Origin: JBFLVU01 sp964589625
GTDB lineage: Bacteria; Acidobacteriota; UBA4820; DSQY01
Assembly (NCBI GenBank): GCA_964589625.1
Contig: CAZPSH010000008.1
Span: 65,003 to 129,002 of the forward strand
Direction of reading: 5' to 3'
DNA: 64,000 bases
The notes beneath the pieces are model-generated. The model was not told the origin of the DNA. It did no database searches and was given only the letters and a program-made list of their open reading frames with translations. Both the position numbers and the translations under genes were made by a program. Below, piece by piece: positions 17,304 to 26,435 of this stretch (positions are counted from its first letter, which is position 1; the number at the start of each line of letters is the position of its first letter).

Positions 17304-18595
17304 ACCAGGCCGAAAGCCTCGCCTACCTCGAACGGCTGGCGTGGTTCGGGATCAAGGCGGGGCTGGAACACACGCAGGCCCTGTGCCGCCGCCTGGGGCA
17401 CCCCGAACGATCCTTCCCCAGCGTGCTCGTGGGGGGAACCAACGGGAAGGGATCCACGTCGGCCTTCCTGGAAGCCATCCTCCGGGCGTCGGGGCGTCGG
17501 ACCGGCCTCTACACCTCGCCCCACCTCGTGGATGTCCGGGAGAGGATCCGGGTGGACGGAACCGTGATCCCCCCGGAGGGGTTCGCACAGGCTCTGTCGC
17601 AGGTCCGCGCGGCGGCCGAGGGTGCCCTGGAGGACGGGGAGGTGGATACCCAGCCCACCTACTTCGAGGCGCTCACCCTGGCCGCCTTCCTTCATTTTGG
17701 GGCCCAAGGGGTGGATGCGGCGGTGCTGGAGGTGGGGCTCGGCGGACGCCTGGACTGCACGAACGTGGCGCCCGCCATTCTCTCCGCTGTGACGAACGTG
17801 GGCATGGACCATGAGGAGCACCTCGGCCCCGGACTTCTGAGCATTGCGCGGGAAAAGGCCGGGATCTGCCGGCCGGGCGTTCCGGCTCTCACCGGGGCCA
17901 GGGGCACGTGGGCCCTGAGGGTCCTGCGCCAGGAGGCGCGACGGCGGGGAACACGGCTCGGCCTGCCGGACTGGAGGGTGGAGCGGCACCGGGACGGGTG
18001 GCGCCTGTCCGCCGGCGCCCGGTCCATGGACCTGCCCTATCCGGCCATGGCGGGGGAGCACCAGCTGGAAAACGCGGCCTTCGCCGTCCGGTGCGCCTGG
18101 GAACTGGATGAGGGTGGCTTCCGCATCCCGGAACGGGCCATCCGCGAAGGGATATCTCGAGCGCGCTGGCCCGGCCGCCTGGAACTCGTGGGACGGGAGC
18201 CCGACGTCTACCTGGACGGGGCCCACAATCTCGACGGGTGCGATGTGCTGGCACGATTCGTGGCCGGGCTTCCCCATGCGAAAAAGGCCCTCGTCTTCGC
18301 CGTCATGCGCGACAAGCCCGTGGCCGAAATGGCGCGCAGGCTTTTCCCGCTTTTTGGGAAGGTGTGGGCCACCTCCGTTCCCATGCAACGGTGCCTGGCT
18401 CCAGGAGGAGTGCGGGCGGCCTGGTTCGGGGAGGTGGAGGAGATGCCCGACCCCGCGGCGGCCCTAAGGGCCGCCGCGGAATGGTCGGGGCGGGAGGGCG
18501 TGGTCGTGGCGGCGGGGAGCCTTTACCTCGTGGGCTACCTCCTGGGTCTCTCCAGGCCGGCGGGATCCCTGGACTCCTGGGGAAGCGGACTCTGA
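17300..18595 (+). CDS. folC: Dihydrofolate/folylpolyglutamate synthase
   Basis: 431 residues of Mur-ligase fold. The ATP-binding P-loop is VGGTNGKGST (about residues 44-53), followed by TSPHLVDVRERI, the central EVGLGGRLDCTN, and YLDGAHNLDG at the C-terminal domain. It adds glutamate to dihydropteroate and/or polyglutamylates tetrahydrofolate in the cytoplasm. Translationally coupled to accD. The last 61 bases overlap the convergent WYL regulator gene, so both C-termini are read from the same DNA. Confidence 0.92.
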   Translation: MNQAESLAYLERLAWFGIKAGLEHTQALCRRLGHPERSFPSVLVGGTNGKGSTSAFLEAILRASGRRTGLYTSPHLVDVRERIRVDGTVIPPEGFAQALSQVRAAAEGALEDGEVDTQPTYFEALTLAAFLHFGAQGVDAAVLEVGLGGRLDCTNVAPAILSAVTNVGMDHEEHLGPGLLSIAREKAGICRPGVPALTGARGTWALRVLRQEARRRGTRLGLPDWRVERHRDGWRLSAGARSMDLPYPAMAGEHQLENAAFAVRCAWELDEGGFRIPERAIREGISRARWPGRLELVGREPDVYLDGAHNLDGCDVLARFVAGLPHAKKALVFAVMRDKPVAEMARRLFPLFGKVWATSVPMQRCLAPGGVRAAWFGEVEEMPDPAAALRAAAEWSGREGVVVAAGSLYLVGYLLGLSRPAGSLDSWGSGL

Positions 18596-19419
18596 TCCAA
18601 ATCCCTGTGAAGGAGGTGGGCCCTCAGGAGGGACCGAAGGAGGGAAGGTTCCTCCGCGGACACGCCGTCGCCGGCCAGATAGAGAAAGCGGCGGACGTCT
18701 TCCATGCTGTCCGTGGTGAAGCGGATGCGCGTTTCCCCGCCGATTTCCCGGACCTCCTGATCCTCGGTCAGGAACAGATCCCTGGCCCGGGCGTCCGCTG
18801 CTCGGAATCGAAGGCTCACGCGAAAGCTCCGCCCCTTCCGGATCCAGCCGCCTGCCTGTCGGACGGGGCTCCCGCCTGTGTCGGGCAGGGGAAAGCGGTC
18901 CTCCCCCGGGCGGACCTCGGAGAGGAATGCCAGGGGGAAATTGGCGAGGCTCTTCGAGTCGGGGCGGAACCCGAACAGGACCCAATCGCCCCGGAATCGG
19001 GAAAGGAAGTAGGGGTGAAACGGGAACGCCTCGCCCTCCTCGCGAAGGGTGATTGTCAGCGCCTTTCCACCGTAAAGCGCCTCGTGGATCACCTCCAGGT
19101 CCTGCCGGAGCCCCTCCCGCTGGGGCAGAAACCCTTCGGGCAACTGGAGCGGTTCTCGCGCCTCTTCGAGGAGGTCCAGAAGCGGCACGGCGTGGGCGTA
19201 GTGGTACCCGCGGGCGCGGTCGTGGGCCAGGGGGAGTTTGAGTTCGTCCTTCATGAACTTGAGGTCGCGGCAAAGGGTCCGGACGGTGACGGAGAGGCGG
19301 TCGGACATGGATTCGAGCGTATTCCTCCCGCCGGCCCGGAGCATCCCGTCGATGGCCTGCACGCGCTTTCGGGTGGCGAGGTTTCTCTCGGGCGCCACGG
19401 GTTCCCCCTCGGCTTCCAT
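18535..19419 (-). CDS. WYL-domain transcriptional regulator
   Basis: The N-terminal winged helix (NTLESMSDRLSVTVRTLCRD, residues about 33-52) has the DeoR/HTH_11 layout. After a linker comes a WYL-type domain (PYFLSRFRGDWVLFGFRPDS, where the WYL triplet reads WVL) and a C-terminal WCX-like extension. Such proteins are ligand- or nucleic-acid-responsive regulators, often controlling stress or DNA-damage genes. Its target is unknown. Convergent with and overlapping folC; ATG 19419 opens onto a 157-base gap before yraN. Confidence 0.75.
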   Translation of the reverse strand: MEAEGEPVAPERNLATRKRVQAIDGMLRAGGRNTLESMSDRLSVTVRTLCRDLKFMKDELKLPLAHDRARGYHYAHAVPLLDLLEEAREPLQLPEGFLPQREGLRQDLEVIHEALYGGKALTITLREEGEAFPFHPYFLSRFRGDWVLFGFRPDSKSLANFPLAFLSEVRPGEDRFPLPDTGGSPVRQAGGWIRKGRSFRVSLRFRAADARARDLFLTEDQEVREIGGETRIRFTTDSMEDVRRFLYLAGDGVSAEEPSLLRSLLRAHLLHRDLDQSPLPQESRDPAGLERPRR

Positions 19420-19576
19420 AATAGCAAGAGGCGTACCTCGGGCGGCAGGGTTTCAAGTCCTTGAAAAGGAAAGGGAACGTATGGACGGCCGGAGCGTCGG
19501 TTGGATCGCCGTCGAGACGGTCCGTCCCCTTCACGATACAGGTAGGGTGCGGCCCCCGAGCCCGAGGCCGGCCCGG

Positions 19577-20008
19577 TCATCCCCCACGATCGAAGGGAAA
19601 GGCGTCTTGGATGTGGGTCAGGCGGGGCGCCCCTCCACCGTCGGGATAGTCCACCGCGACGACGTCTCCCCGGAGACGGGCCAGAGAAATCCCCTGCCGG
19701 CGGGCGAAAACGCGCCCCGCAAGCAAGACCCGGCGGGCCTTGGTGGCGGTGACGGCCTCAAGGGCGGAACCGAAGCGGCGGGATCGCCTGGTTTTGACCT
19801 CTACGACGACAAGCCAGCCCCCCTTCTCCACGAGGAGATCGGCCTCCCCGCCTCGTACGCGGTAGTTCCTCGCCAGGATGCGGTACCCGTGGGATTCGAG
19901 ATAGCGGCTGGCCAGGGCCTCTCCTTCCCGGGCCGTCCGGTCCCGTGACCGCGCGGAGGACCCCCTCAGGGCCCGCAGGAGCCTCGACCAAAGGGAGAAG
20001 TTTCCCAC
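19577..20008 (-). CDS. YraN family (UPF0102) endonuclease-like protein
   Basis: 143 residues with the family core: EGEALASRYLESHGYRIL, RVRGGEADLLVEKGG and VVVEVKTRRS, the E...D-x(n)-ExK arrangement of restriction-endonuclease-like nucleases. YraN is widespread; a nuclease role in recombination or repair is proposed but not settled. GTG 20008 is the start, four bases after the Spy-like gene stop, so it probably belongs to the ECF operon's transcript. Confidence 0.85.
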   Translation of the reverse strand: MGNFSLWSRLLRALRGSSARSRDRTAREGEALASRYLESHGYRILARNYRVRGGEADLLVEKGGWLVVVEVKTRRSRRFGSALEAVTATKARRVLLAGRVFARRQGISLARLRGDVVAVDYPDGGGAPRLTHIQDAFPFDRGG

Positions 20009-20011
20009 GGC

Positions 20012-20527
20012 TTAGGGGATCTCCGGACCACCCCCGCGGCCCTTTCTGGGCGCGCCGGGGCCGCGGTCCGCCATCCGTTCGAGGAGCTGCCGTCGGAGAA
20101 GGAGAAACTGAACCTGCTGGCGCGGCGCAAGGGCCTCCATCAGGCGTCCCTCCTCCGCCTTGAGGGCCGCTTCGAAGCGGTCCTGCTCGGACCGGAAAAA
20201 GGCCACATCTTCCAGAAGGACCTTCTCGGGGGTACCCGGGTCCTGGGTGTGGGCTTCGAAGGTCCGTCCGATGGTTCGAAGGGTCGCCTGGTGGGCGGCC
20301 CGGAGGTCCTCCATCGCCTTTAGAGAATCCATCACCTTGAGGGTCTGGGCGTCCGAGAGACCCAGGGTCTCGCGCATGCGCTGAACGACGAAGAGACGGC
20401 CCACTTCCCGGCGCTGCCTGCCCACGGAAGCATCCGGCGGATTCGGAGGGGGGGGCAGGGTTTGGGCCGTTAGGGAAAGGCTCATCGTCAGAAGCAATGA
20501 AACCGCGAGGAACCAACGTTTAGCCAT
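20012..20527 (-). CDS. Spy/CpxP-like periplasmic protein
   Basis: ATG 20527 with GGAGGCGAG upstream gives a signal peptide (MAKRWFLAVSLLLTMSLSL) and a mature helical protein of about 150 residues with LGLSDAQTLKVMD, an LTxxQ-type motif, and Gln/Arg-rich helices. The pattern fits periplasmic chaperones or metal-resistance proteins of the Spy/CpxP/ZraP group. It overlaps the upstream anti-sigma gene by 8 bases, so it is probably a target or partner of that sigma/anti-sigma pair. Homology is weak; the fold is inferred from composition and context. Confidence 0.6.
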   Translation of the reverse strand: MAKRWFLAVSLLLTMSLSLTAQTLPPPPNPPDASVGRQRREVGRLFVVQRMRETLGLSDAQTLKVMDSLKAMEDLRAAHQATLRTIGRTFEAHTQDPGTPEKVLLEDVAFFRSEQDRFEAALKAEEGRLMEALAPRQQVQFLLLRRQLLERMADRGPGAPRKGRGGGPEIP

Positions 20528-21020
20528 TCTCGCCTCCGAAGACCGGACTCTCGGACCCGTCTTCCGGCCAATCTTCTTCCTCTTGGGCCTCTCCCGCAAC
20601 GGCCTCGGCTACTTGGAGGAGGGCCAGGGTGGCATTCTCCCTCGAAACGTCCCACCCGAGGCTCCCCACGGCAGGGATCGAGGCCTGTGCCTGCTGCGCG
20701 GGATTCCCACCCCGGGCGGGGAGGAGGCGCAAGCCCGCGGCCAGCGAGGCGGCCAGAAGGAAAGAAGCCGCGAGGGAACTCCAACGCACGGAGGCCTTGG
20801 GGTATCCGCCCGAGCGTCCGGGAATCGGCCTGGCCATCGCCACGACCCGGGCCTCCCAGATCTCATTGCGAAACGAAGGGGGGGCCGCCTCAACAAGGGC
20901 CTGTTCCAGGATTCTCAGGGCCTCCAGCTCCTCGCGGCAGGCCTCGCAGGAGGCGGCGTGGCCCATTCCTTCGCCGGTCTCCCCGGCCAGGGCCCTCGCC
21001 ATAAATCCTTCATGGTTCAT
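20520..21020 (-). CDS. Membrane-bound zinc-finger anti-sigma factor
   Basis: The N-terminal HAASCEAC (H-x3-C-x2-C, residues about 21-28) is the zinc-binding motif of ZAS-type anti-sigma factors. One membrane helix follows (SSLAASFLLAASLAAGLRLL, about residues 81-100), then a short acidic periplasmic tail. It overlaps the sigma gene by 11 bases. By family it sequesters the cognate ECF sigma at the membrane until an envelope signal releases it. Confidence 0.8.
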   Translation of the reverse strand: MNHEGFMARALAGETGEGMGHAASCEACREELEALRILEQALVEAAPPSFRNEIWEARVVAMARPIPGRSGGYPKASVRWSSLAASFLLAASLAAGLRLLPARGGNPAQQAQASIPAVGSLGWDVSRENATLALLQVAEAVAGEAQEEEDWPEDGSESPVFGGENG

Positions 21021-21579
21021 GAGCGGCCTCCAGGCGCCCGCGCAGGTTCCGCAGGGCGAAGAAGTAGTGGGCCTTGGCCGTTCCCTCGGCCACGGAGAGA
21101 ACGGCCGCGATCTCCCGGAAGGTAAGGTCCTCCCAAGTTTTCAGAATCACCACGGCCCTTTGCTGCGGGGGCAGGGAAAGCAACGCGCGCCGGAGTGAAT
21201 CGGCCCGCTGGCCCAGAAGGGCCTCGGCCTGGGGTGACAGGGAGGGCGAGGCCCCGTCGGGCGGGTCCCCCACCTCCTCCCTCCGGACGGAGGCGGAGGC
21301 GAGATGGTTGAGGGCTAGATTGTGCGCGATCCGGTAAAGGAAGCTCCGGATGGAACAGTCCCCCCGGAAGCTGGAAAGGCTCTGGGTGAATCGAAGGAAG
21401 GTCTCCTGGGCGAGGTCCTCCGCCTCCGCCGGGTCCCTTAGCAGGCCGGAAAGGTACCGCTTCAACGGTCCGGCGAAGGCCTTCACCAGATCCCGATAGG
21501 CCGCTTCGTCGCCGCTTTTGAGAGAGTCCAACCATGGCTCCCGGTCCTCCCGCATCCGTCGCTCCGACATGGAGACCAT
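21010..21579 (-). CDS. ECF-family RNA polymerase sigma factor
   Basis: Region 2 is seen in RDPAEAEDLAQETFLRFTQS and CSIRSFLYRIAHNLALNHL; region 4 in LPPQQRAVVILKTWEDLTFR followed by EIAAVLSVAEGTAKAH. At about 189 residues it is a normal ECF sigma without extra domains. ATG 21579 is used; ATG 21570 or 21555 is also possible. It heads a minus-strand operon with its anti-sigma, the Spy-like protein and yraN, and is divergent from lpxC, sharing a 137-base control region. An envelope-stress role is inferred from these partners. Confidence 0.85.
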   Translation of the reverse strand: MVSMSERRMREDREPWLDSLKSGDEAAYRDLVKAFAGPLKRYLSGLLRDPAEAEDLAQETFLRFTQSLSSFRGDCSIRSFLYRIAHNLALNHLASASVRREEVGDPPDGASPSLSPQAEALLGQRADSLRRALLSLPPQQRAVVILKTWEDLTFREIAAVLSVAEGTAKAHYFFALRNLRGRLEAAHEP

Positions 21580-21678
21580 TCTAAGGCCGGAAGCGTTTAG
21601 TGGAGGAGATGGCCACAAGGGTGTGTCACTCAGGACACGCTCGGGAGGGCCAAGCCTTTGCAATCCCATGCACCCCCG

Positions 21679-21695
21679 TTGGCACCTCTCTTGCT
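21679..21695 (+). promoter_or_regulatory. Sigma-54-type -24/-12 promoter upstream of lpxC
   Basis: TTGGCAC, five bases (CTCTC), TTGCT. This matches the RpoN consensus TTGGCAC-N5-TTGCW at every defined position and at the required spacing. The predicted transcript start is near 21706, only about 11 bases before GTG 21717, with GGGAGG between. No activator-binding site can be recognised by eye. Confidence 0.6.
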
Positions 21696-21716
21696 AAAAG
21701 CGCCCGGGAGGTGGGC

Positions 21717-22607
21717 GTGTACTATCAGCGGACCCTGAAGCAGGCGCTCGGATGCAGCGGGATTGGCCTGCATTCCGGCAAGAAGGTCACCCTGCGCTTG
21801 CTCCCTGCCCCGGAAGACACGGGAATCGTGTTCCGCCGCGTGGATCAGGACGGATTCGAAATCCCCGCGCACATCTCTTATCTCCAAAAAGTGGACTTTG
21901 CCACCACGCTGGGCGCCGGCGGCGTCCAGATCAAGACCGTGGAACACCTCCTCGGGGCCTTCTACGGGATGGGCATCGACAATGCCCTGGTCGAGATCAA
22001 CGCCTCGGAGATCCCGATCATGGACGGGTCGGCGGCCCCCTTCATCTACCTGATCCGCGAGGCCGGCGCCGTCAACCAAGTGCGCGCCCGGCGCTATTAC
22101 AAGGTGTCCCGCCCCATGGAGGTGCAGGAGGCGGACCGCTGGATCCGGATCGTGCCGTCGGAGGATCTAAGGGTCTCGTACACCATCGATTTCCGCCACC
22201 CGCTCATCCACCAGCAAACCCTCACCCTCCCCATCCACCCCTCCACCTTCGAGGATCAGATCGCTCCCGCCCGCACCTTCGGCTTCATGAAGGACGTGGA
22301 GGCCCTTCGGGTCAAGGGATTGGCCCTGGGGGGTTCGGTGGACAACGCGGTCGTCCTGGGAGACAGCCGGGCCCTCAATCCGGACCTCCGCTTCCTCAAC
22401 GAGTTCGTTCGCCACAAGGTCCTCGACGTCCTGGGAGACCTCTCCCTCTGCGGCTTCCACGTCAAGGGCCACGTGATGGTGCACAAGGGCGGACACCGCC
22501 TTCACGCGGAAATGGCCAAGCTGCTCCACATCTCGCGGGGCATGCACGCCATCGAGTCCGGACTGGAGGACACCTCCGCCCTGGGGCTTTCGCCCCCTCT
22601 CGCCTAG
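21717..22607 (+). CDS. lpxC: UDP-3-O-acyl-N-acetylglucosamine deacetylase
   Basis: The committed step of lipid A synthesis. Zinc ligands are in TVEHLLGAFYGMGIDNA and NEFVRHKVLDVLGDLSLCG (His and Asp), and the catalytic His is in VKGHVMVHKGGH. N-terminal QRTLKQALGCSGIGLHSGKK is the conserved first strand. GTG 21717 is chosen because GGGAGGT is five bases upstream and the upstream codons precede the predicted transcript start; 296 residues fits the family (about 300). Presence shows an LPS outer membrane. Monocistronic, ending in a strong terminator. Confidence 0.95.
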   Translation: MYYQRTLKQALGCSGIGLHSGKKVTLRLLPAPEDTGIVFRRVDQDGFEIPAHISYLQKVDFATTLGAGGVQIKTVEHLLGAFYGMGIDNALVEINASEIPIMDGSAAPFIYLIREAGAVNQVRARRYYKVSRPMEVQEADRWIRIVPSEDLRVSYTIDFRHPLIHQQTLTLPIHPSTFEDQIAPARTFGFMKDVEALRVKGLALGGSVDNAVVLGDSRALNPDLRFLNEFVRHKVLDVLGDLSLCGFHVKGHVMVHKGGHRLHAEMAKLLHISRGMHAIESGLEDTSALGLSPPLA

Positions 22608-22639
22608 CCTCCTTACTCAACTTCCTTCCTCCAACCATC

Positions 22640-22665
22640 GAGGGCCGTTCGGCCCTCCTTTTTTT
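22640..22665 (+). terminator. Rho-independent terminator of lpxC
   Basis: GAGGGCC and GGCCCTC form a 7-bp stem with loop GTTC, followed by C and seven T residues. The remaining 176 bases before topA hold nothing I can recognise. Confidence 0.85.
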
Positions 22666-22841
22666 CCCCGCCCGCCCCAAGAGGGGGGATCCACGCCGCG
22701 CCCCCCGCGTCTTCGTTTGCTCTCCCGCGGTCAGGGCGTGGGGTTCGGGCCCGGCCCGTGGTTCGAGGTTTCGGACTGGGTTCGCTCCGGCCGGGGAGGG
22801 CCTGGAGAGTCGGCGGTGCGTGGGGAGGAGGGGAGGCGGGC

Positions 22842-25193
22842 TCACTCGGTCCAGCCGCACTCCTTCTTCGGACAGGCCTTGAAGGTGGAATCCCCCCTCC
22901 GGCGCTCCACGAGGTAGGGGCTGCCGCACGTCGGACAGGGGCCGGGCAGGGGCCGGTCCCAGGAGACGAAGTCGCACTCCGGATATCCCGTGCACCCGAA
23001 GAAGGTCTTGCGGCCCCGCGTGAATCGCTTGGCCAAGGGCTTCCCGCACTTGGGGCACGGGACGTCGGACGACTCGCGCTGGATGTACTTGCAGGAGGGG
23101 TAGTTGGAGCAGGCCACGAAGGGGCCGTACCGCCCCTGTTTCTTCACCAAAGGCGAGGCGCACTGGGGGCACTTTTCCTCGAGGACCTCGTCCTTGGCCA
23201 CCACGACGGCCCCCGACCGGTCCCGCCGGAGCTTGATGGTGGTCTTGCACTTGGGGTACTCGGCGCACGCCAGGAAGGGGCCGAAGCGGCCCGTGCGGAC
23301 CGTCATGGGGTTGCCGCAAACGGGGCACGTGGAGGCCTCCGCGGGAACTTCCACCGGCGTCTCGTCGGGAAGGGGCCGCGTGCCCTTGCAGTCGGGGTAT
23401 CCCGTACAGGCCAGGAAACGCCCGAAACGGCCCATTTTCAGGACCATGGGTTTCCCGCACTTGTCGCAGACCTCCTCGGTGGGCTGGCCTTCCCGCCGCA
23501 GGTCCACCATTTCCGCTTCGGCCTTTTCGAGCTCCTTGTGGAAGGAGGCCCAGAAGCGGGAGAGCAGGGTGAGCCGGTCTTCGGAACCCTGCTCCACGCC
23601 GTCGAGGTCCTCCTCCAGGCGCGCGGTGTAGCCCACGTCGAAAAGGGCGGGGAAGTGCTGGACGAGGATCTTGCCCACGAGGCGCCCCAGGTCCGTCGGA
23701 TGGAGGAGACCCTTCTCCTTCCGCACGTACTCCCGGTCCTGGATCGTGGAGATGATGGCGGCGTAGGTGGAGGGCCGGCCGATCCCGTTTTCCTCCAGGG
23801 CCTTCACCAGGGAGGCCTCGGAGTATCGTGCCGGGGGCTCCGTGAACTTCTGTTCGGGTTTGAGGCCGAGAAGGGTCAGGGCCTCGCCCTGGCTCAGGGG
23901 AGGCAGGCTCCCCTTCTCCTCGTCTTCCTCCACCTCGTAGGCCGCCAAGAATCCCTGGAAGCGGCAGACGGACCCGGAGGCCGAGAAGGTCCCGTCGCCG
24001 CAGGCGACCTGCACCCTGGTCGCATCAAAGAGGGCTTCGGCCATCTGGCTGGCCACGAACCGCCGCCAGATGAGCCGGTAAAGGGAGTACTCGTCCTTAC
24101 CCAGGGAGTCCTTGACCGATTCGGGAGTGCGAGCCGGATCCGTCGGGCGGATGGCCTCGTGGGCGTCCTGGGCTGCCTTGGCGGGGGAGTAGAAGCGCGG
24201 CTTGGGGGGCAGGTACTCGGCGCCGTACGCCGCGAGGACGTGTTGTCTGGCCGCCTCCACGGCCGCCGGGGCGACTCGGGTCGAATCGGTCCTCATGTAG
24301 GTGATGAGCCCCACCGTCTCGCCGCCCTGCAGGTCCACGCCCTCGTACAGGCGCTGGGCGACGCTCATGGTCTTCTTCACGGTGAACTTCAGAAGGCGGG
24401 CGGCCTCCTGCTGCAGTTTGCTGGTGATGAACGGGGGCGGCGGGGAGCGCTTCTGGACCTTCTTTTCCACCTGAGAGACGGCCCAGGGCCTTCCCTCAAG
24501 GGAGCGAAGGACCTCCTCGCTCTGCTCGGCGCTTCGGACGTCGGCCTTTCGTCCCTTCCATTGGGTGAGGCGGGCTTCGAAGGGCTTTCGGGCCGCCCCC
24601 TCGAGCCGGGCCGTCAAGGTCCAGTACTCTTCGGGTCGGAAGGCCTCGATGGCCTCCTCGCGCTCGCAGACCATCCGGAGGGCCACCGTTTGGACCCGCC
24701 CGGCGGACAGGCCCTTCTTCACCTTGTCCCAAAGCAGGGGAGATATGCGGTAACCCACCAGCCGGTCGAGAACCCGGCGGGCGATCTGGGCGTTCACCTT
24801 GCGCGGATCCACTTCGGTGGGTGCGCCCACGGCCTGCTGGACGGCGTCGCGCGTGATCTCGTGGAAGAGGACCCGGCGGATCGGTTTCCCGTCCTCCTTG
24901 AGAAGCTCGGCCAGGTGGTAGCAGATGGCCTCCCCCTCCCGGTCGGGGTCCGCGGCCAGCAGGATCTCCTTGACCTTGTGGGCGGCCTCGCGGATCTCCT
25001 TGACCACGGCCTTCTTTTTCGGAAGGACGACGAAGGTCGGGCGAAAGTCCTTCTCCACGTCCACGGAGAGCTTGTTCGAGGGCAGGTCCCGAACGTGGCC
25101 CATGGAGGCCTTCACGGTGAAGCCGCGTCCGAGGTACTTTTGGATGGCGCGGGCCTTGGCGGGGGATTCGACGATCAGCAGGGTATCGGGCAT
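22842..25193 (-). CDS. topA: DNA topoisomerase I
   Basis: 783 residues. The N-terminal TOPRIM domain has IVESPAKARAIQKYLG and AADPDREGEAICYHL; the catalytic Tyr is in GLITYMRTDSTR (about residue 297). The C-terminus carries four Cys4 zinc ribbons in tandem (CDKC-CTGYPDC, CPVC-CAEYPKC, CPQC-CSNYPSC, CPKC-CTGYPEC) and the start of a fifth (CPTC...). It relaxes negative supercoils. The stop overlaps nothing downstream, and the start shares one base with the dprA stop, a common dprA-topA pairing. Confidence 0.95.
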   Translation of the reverse strand: MPDTLLIVESPAKARAIQKYLGRGFTVKASMGHVRDLPSNKLSVDVEKDFRPTFVVLPKKKAVVKEIREAAHKVKEILLAADPDREGEAICYHLAELLKEDGKPIRRVLFHEITRDAVQQAVGAPTEVDPRKVNAQIARRVLDRLVGYRISPLLWDKVKKGLSAGRVQTVALRMVCEREEAIEAFRPEEYWTLTARLEGAARKPFEARLTQWKGRKADVRSAEQSEEVLRSLEGRPWAVSQVEKKVQKRSPPPPFITSKLQQEAARLLKFTVKKTMSVAQRLYEGVDLQGGETVGLITYMRTDSTRVAPAAVEAARQHVLAAYGAEYLPPKPRFYSPAKAAQDAHEAIRPTDPARTPESVKDSLGKDEYSLYRLIWRRFVASQMAEALFDATRVQVACGDGTFSASGSVCRFQGFLAAYEVEEDEEKGSLPPLSQGEALTLLGLKPEQKFTEPPARYSEASLVKALEENGIGRPSTYAAIISTIQDREYVRKEKGLLHPTDLGRLVGKILVQHFPALFDVGYTARLEEDLDGVEQGSEDRLTLLSRFWASFHKELEKAEAEMVDLRREGQPTEEVCDKCGKPMVLKMGRFGRFLACTGYPDCKGTRPLPDETPVEVPAEASTCPVCGNPMTVRTGRFGPFLACAEYPKCKTTIKLRRDRSGAVVVAKDEVLEEKCPQCASPLVKKQGRYGPFVACSNYPSCKYIQRESSDVPCPKCGKPLAKRFTRGRKTFFGCTGYPECDFVSWDRPLPGPCPTCGSPYLVERRRGDSTFKACPKKECGWTE

Positions 25194-26305
25194 CAGGTGG
25201 GCTCCCGGAGCGCGCGCTTGAGGGCGTAGCGCATTCCCGGCAATTCTACACAGTGCCCCCCCATTTGCAACTCGAAGAGCCGGGCCATGACCTCGGCGGC
25301 CGGCAGACCGGTCGCCGCGCAGAGGGTGTCCACCGAGCGGGCGGCGTCGGGGGCCAGATGGGAGAGCACCTTGCGGCTCTCCTCCGAGAGATCCGGAGGC
25401 GCGGGACTGCCGCCGATCTGGCGTGTTTCAGGTTGCAGGGCCGTGCGGATCACTTCGGGCAACTCCTCCACCACATCCGAAACCTGAAGCACGAGTTTGG
25501 CGCCCCTTTGAATGAGGGAGTTGGGTCCGATGCCGGTCCGTGACGTCAGGTTGTGCGGCACGGCAAAGACTTCGCGGCCTGTTTCAGCCGCGAAACGAGC
25601 CGTGATGAGAGAGCCTGAACGCTCGGTGGCTTCCACCACCAAGACGCCCCACGCCAGGCCTGCAATAACCCGGTTGCGCTGGGGGAAATTCCGGGGATGG
25701 GGTGGGATTCCCGGAGGAAACTCCGTGAGAGCAGCCCCTCCCGAATCCAATATCCGCTGAAGCAGATCTTCGTTTTCTCTCGGATAGACCTTGTCGGGTC
25801 CCGTTCCCAGAACGGCCAGAGCCCGCCCGGGGACGGAAAGGGATCCTTCGTGGGCCGCTGTGTCGATGCCCCGGGCCAGACCGCTCACCACGCAAAGTCC
25901 GGCGCGGACTAGGTCCTCCGCCAGGGAGCGAGCCACCCCGAGGCCGTAGACCGTCGAAAGGCGCGAACCCACCACGGCGATGGCCGGAGGTTTCAGGGTT
26001 TCAAGCCGGCCCCTCACATAGAGGGCAGGCGGGGGATCGGGCAGGTTTCGAAGGTGTTCCGGATATGCTTCGTCGGCCCAGGACAAAATGCGTATCCCCT
26101 TTGATTCCAGGTCCTTATCCTCATGGAAGGCGGCTTCCCAGTCCAAATTGGCAACTGCTTTGCTAAGAGATGGGTGGACCTCCGGAACGGGATCGTGGGC
26201 CCGCATCCGGAGGAGGAGATCGGGATGGCCGAGAAGACGAGCCTTGAACGACGTGGATACCGAGTGGACGCGGTTGAGCGCGCTGTAGAGATACCGAGTG
26301 TCCAT
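25193..26305 (-). CDS. dprA: DNA processing protein DprA
   Basis: 370 residues with a Rossmann-like core: IAVVGSRLSTVYG, CVVSGLARGIDTAAHEG, GGAALTEFPPGIPPHPRNFP and ERSGSLITARFAAETGREVF are the ssDNA-binding/DprA signatures. A C-terminal winged-helix region (LSEESRKVLSHL and following) is present. It protects incoming single-stranded DNA and loads RecA in natural transformation. With comEC (27967-30339), the minor pilins and PilD it argues for competence. Divergent from the ECF sigma gene at 26436. Confidence 0.92.
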   Translation of the reverse strand: MDTRYLYSALNRVHSVSTSFKARLLGHPDLLLRMRAHDPVPEVHPSLSKAVANLDWEAAFHEDKDLESKGIRILSWADEAYPEHLRNLPDPPPALYVRGRLETLKPPAIAVVGSRLSTVYGLGVARSLAEDLVRAGLCVVSGLARGIDTAAHEGSLSVPGRALAVLGTGPDKVYPRENEDLLQRILDSGGAALTEFPPGIPPHPRNFPQRNRVIAGLAWGVLVVEATERSGSLITARFAAETGREVFAVPHNLTSRTGIGPNSLIQRGAKLVLQVSDVVEELPEVIRTALQPETRQIGGSPAPPDLSEESRKVLSHLAPDAARSVDTLCAATGLPAAEVMARLFELQMGGHCVELPGMRYALKRALREPT

Positions 26306-26435
26306 GGTCGACCCATTCCAGGGAAGTCAGGCTATACCACACTCCCCTCCCCGTCGGCAACGCGGCGGCGGCCCGCCGAGCCATGCGAATCCGAGTCCAC
26401 ATCGTCTCCATAGACCTCACAAAAGGGGATATCCG

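Noticed and set aside
22758..25229. 823-codon plus-strand frame opposite topA
   Set aside because: Exactly antisense to topA, which has full motifs; the product is His/Gly/Leu-rich with no recognisable domain.
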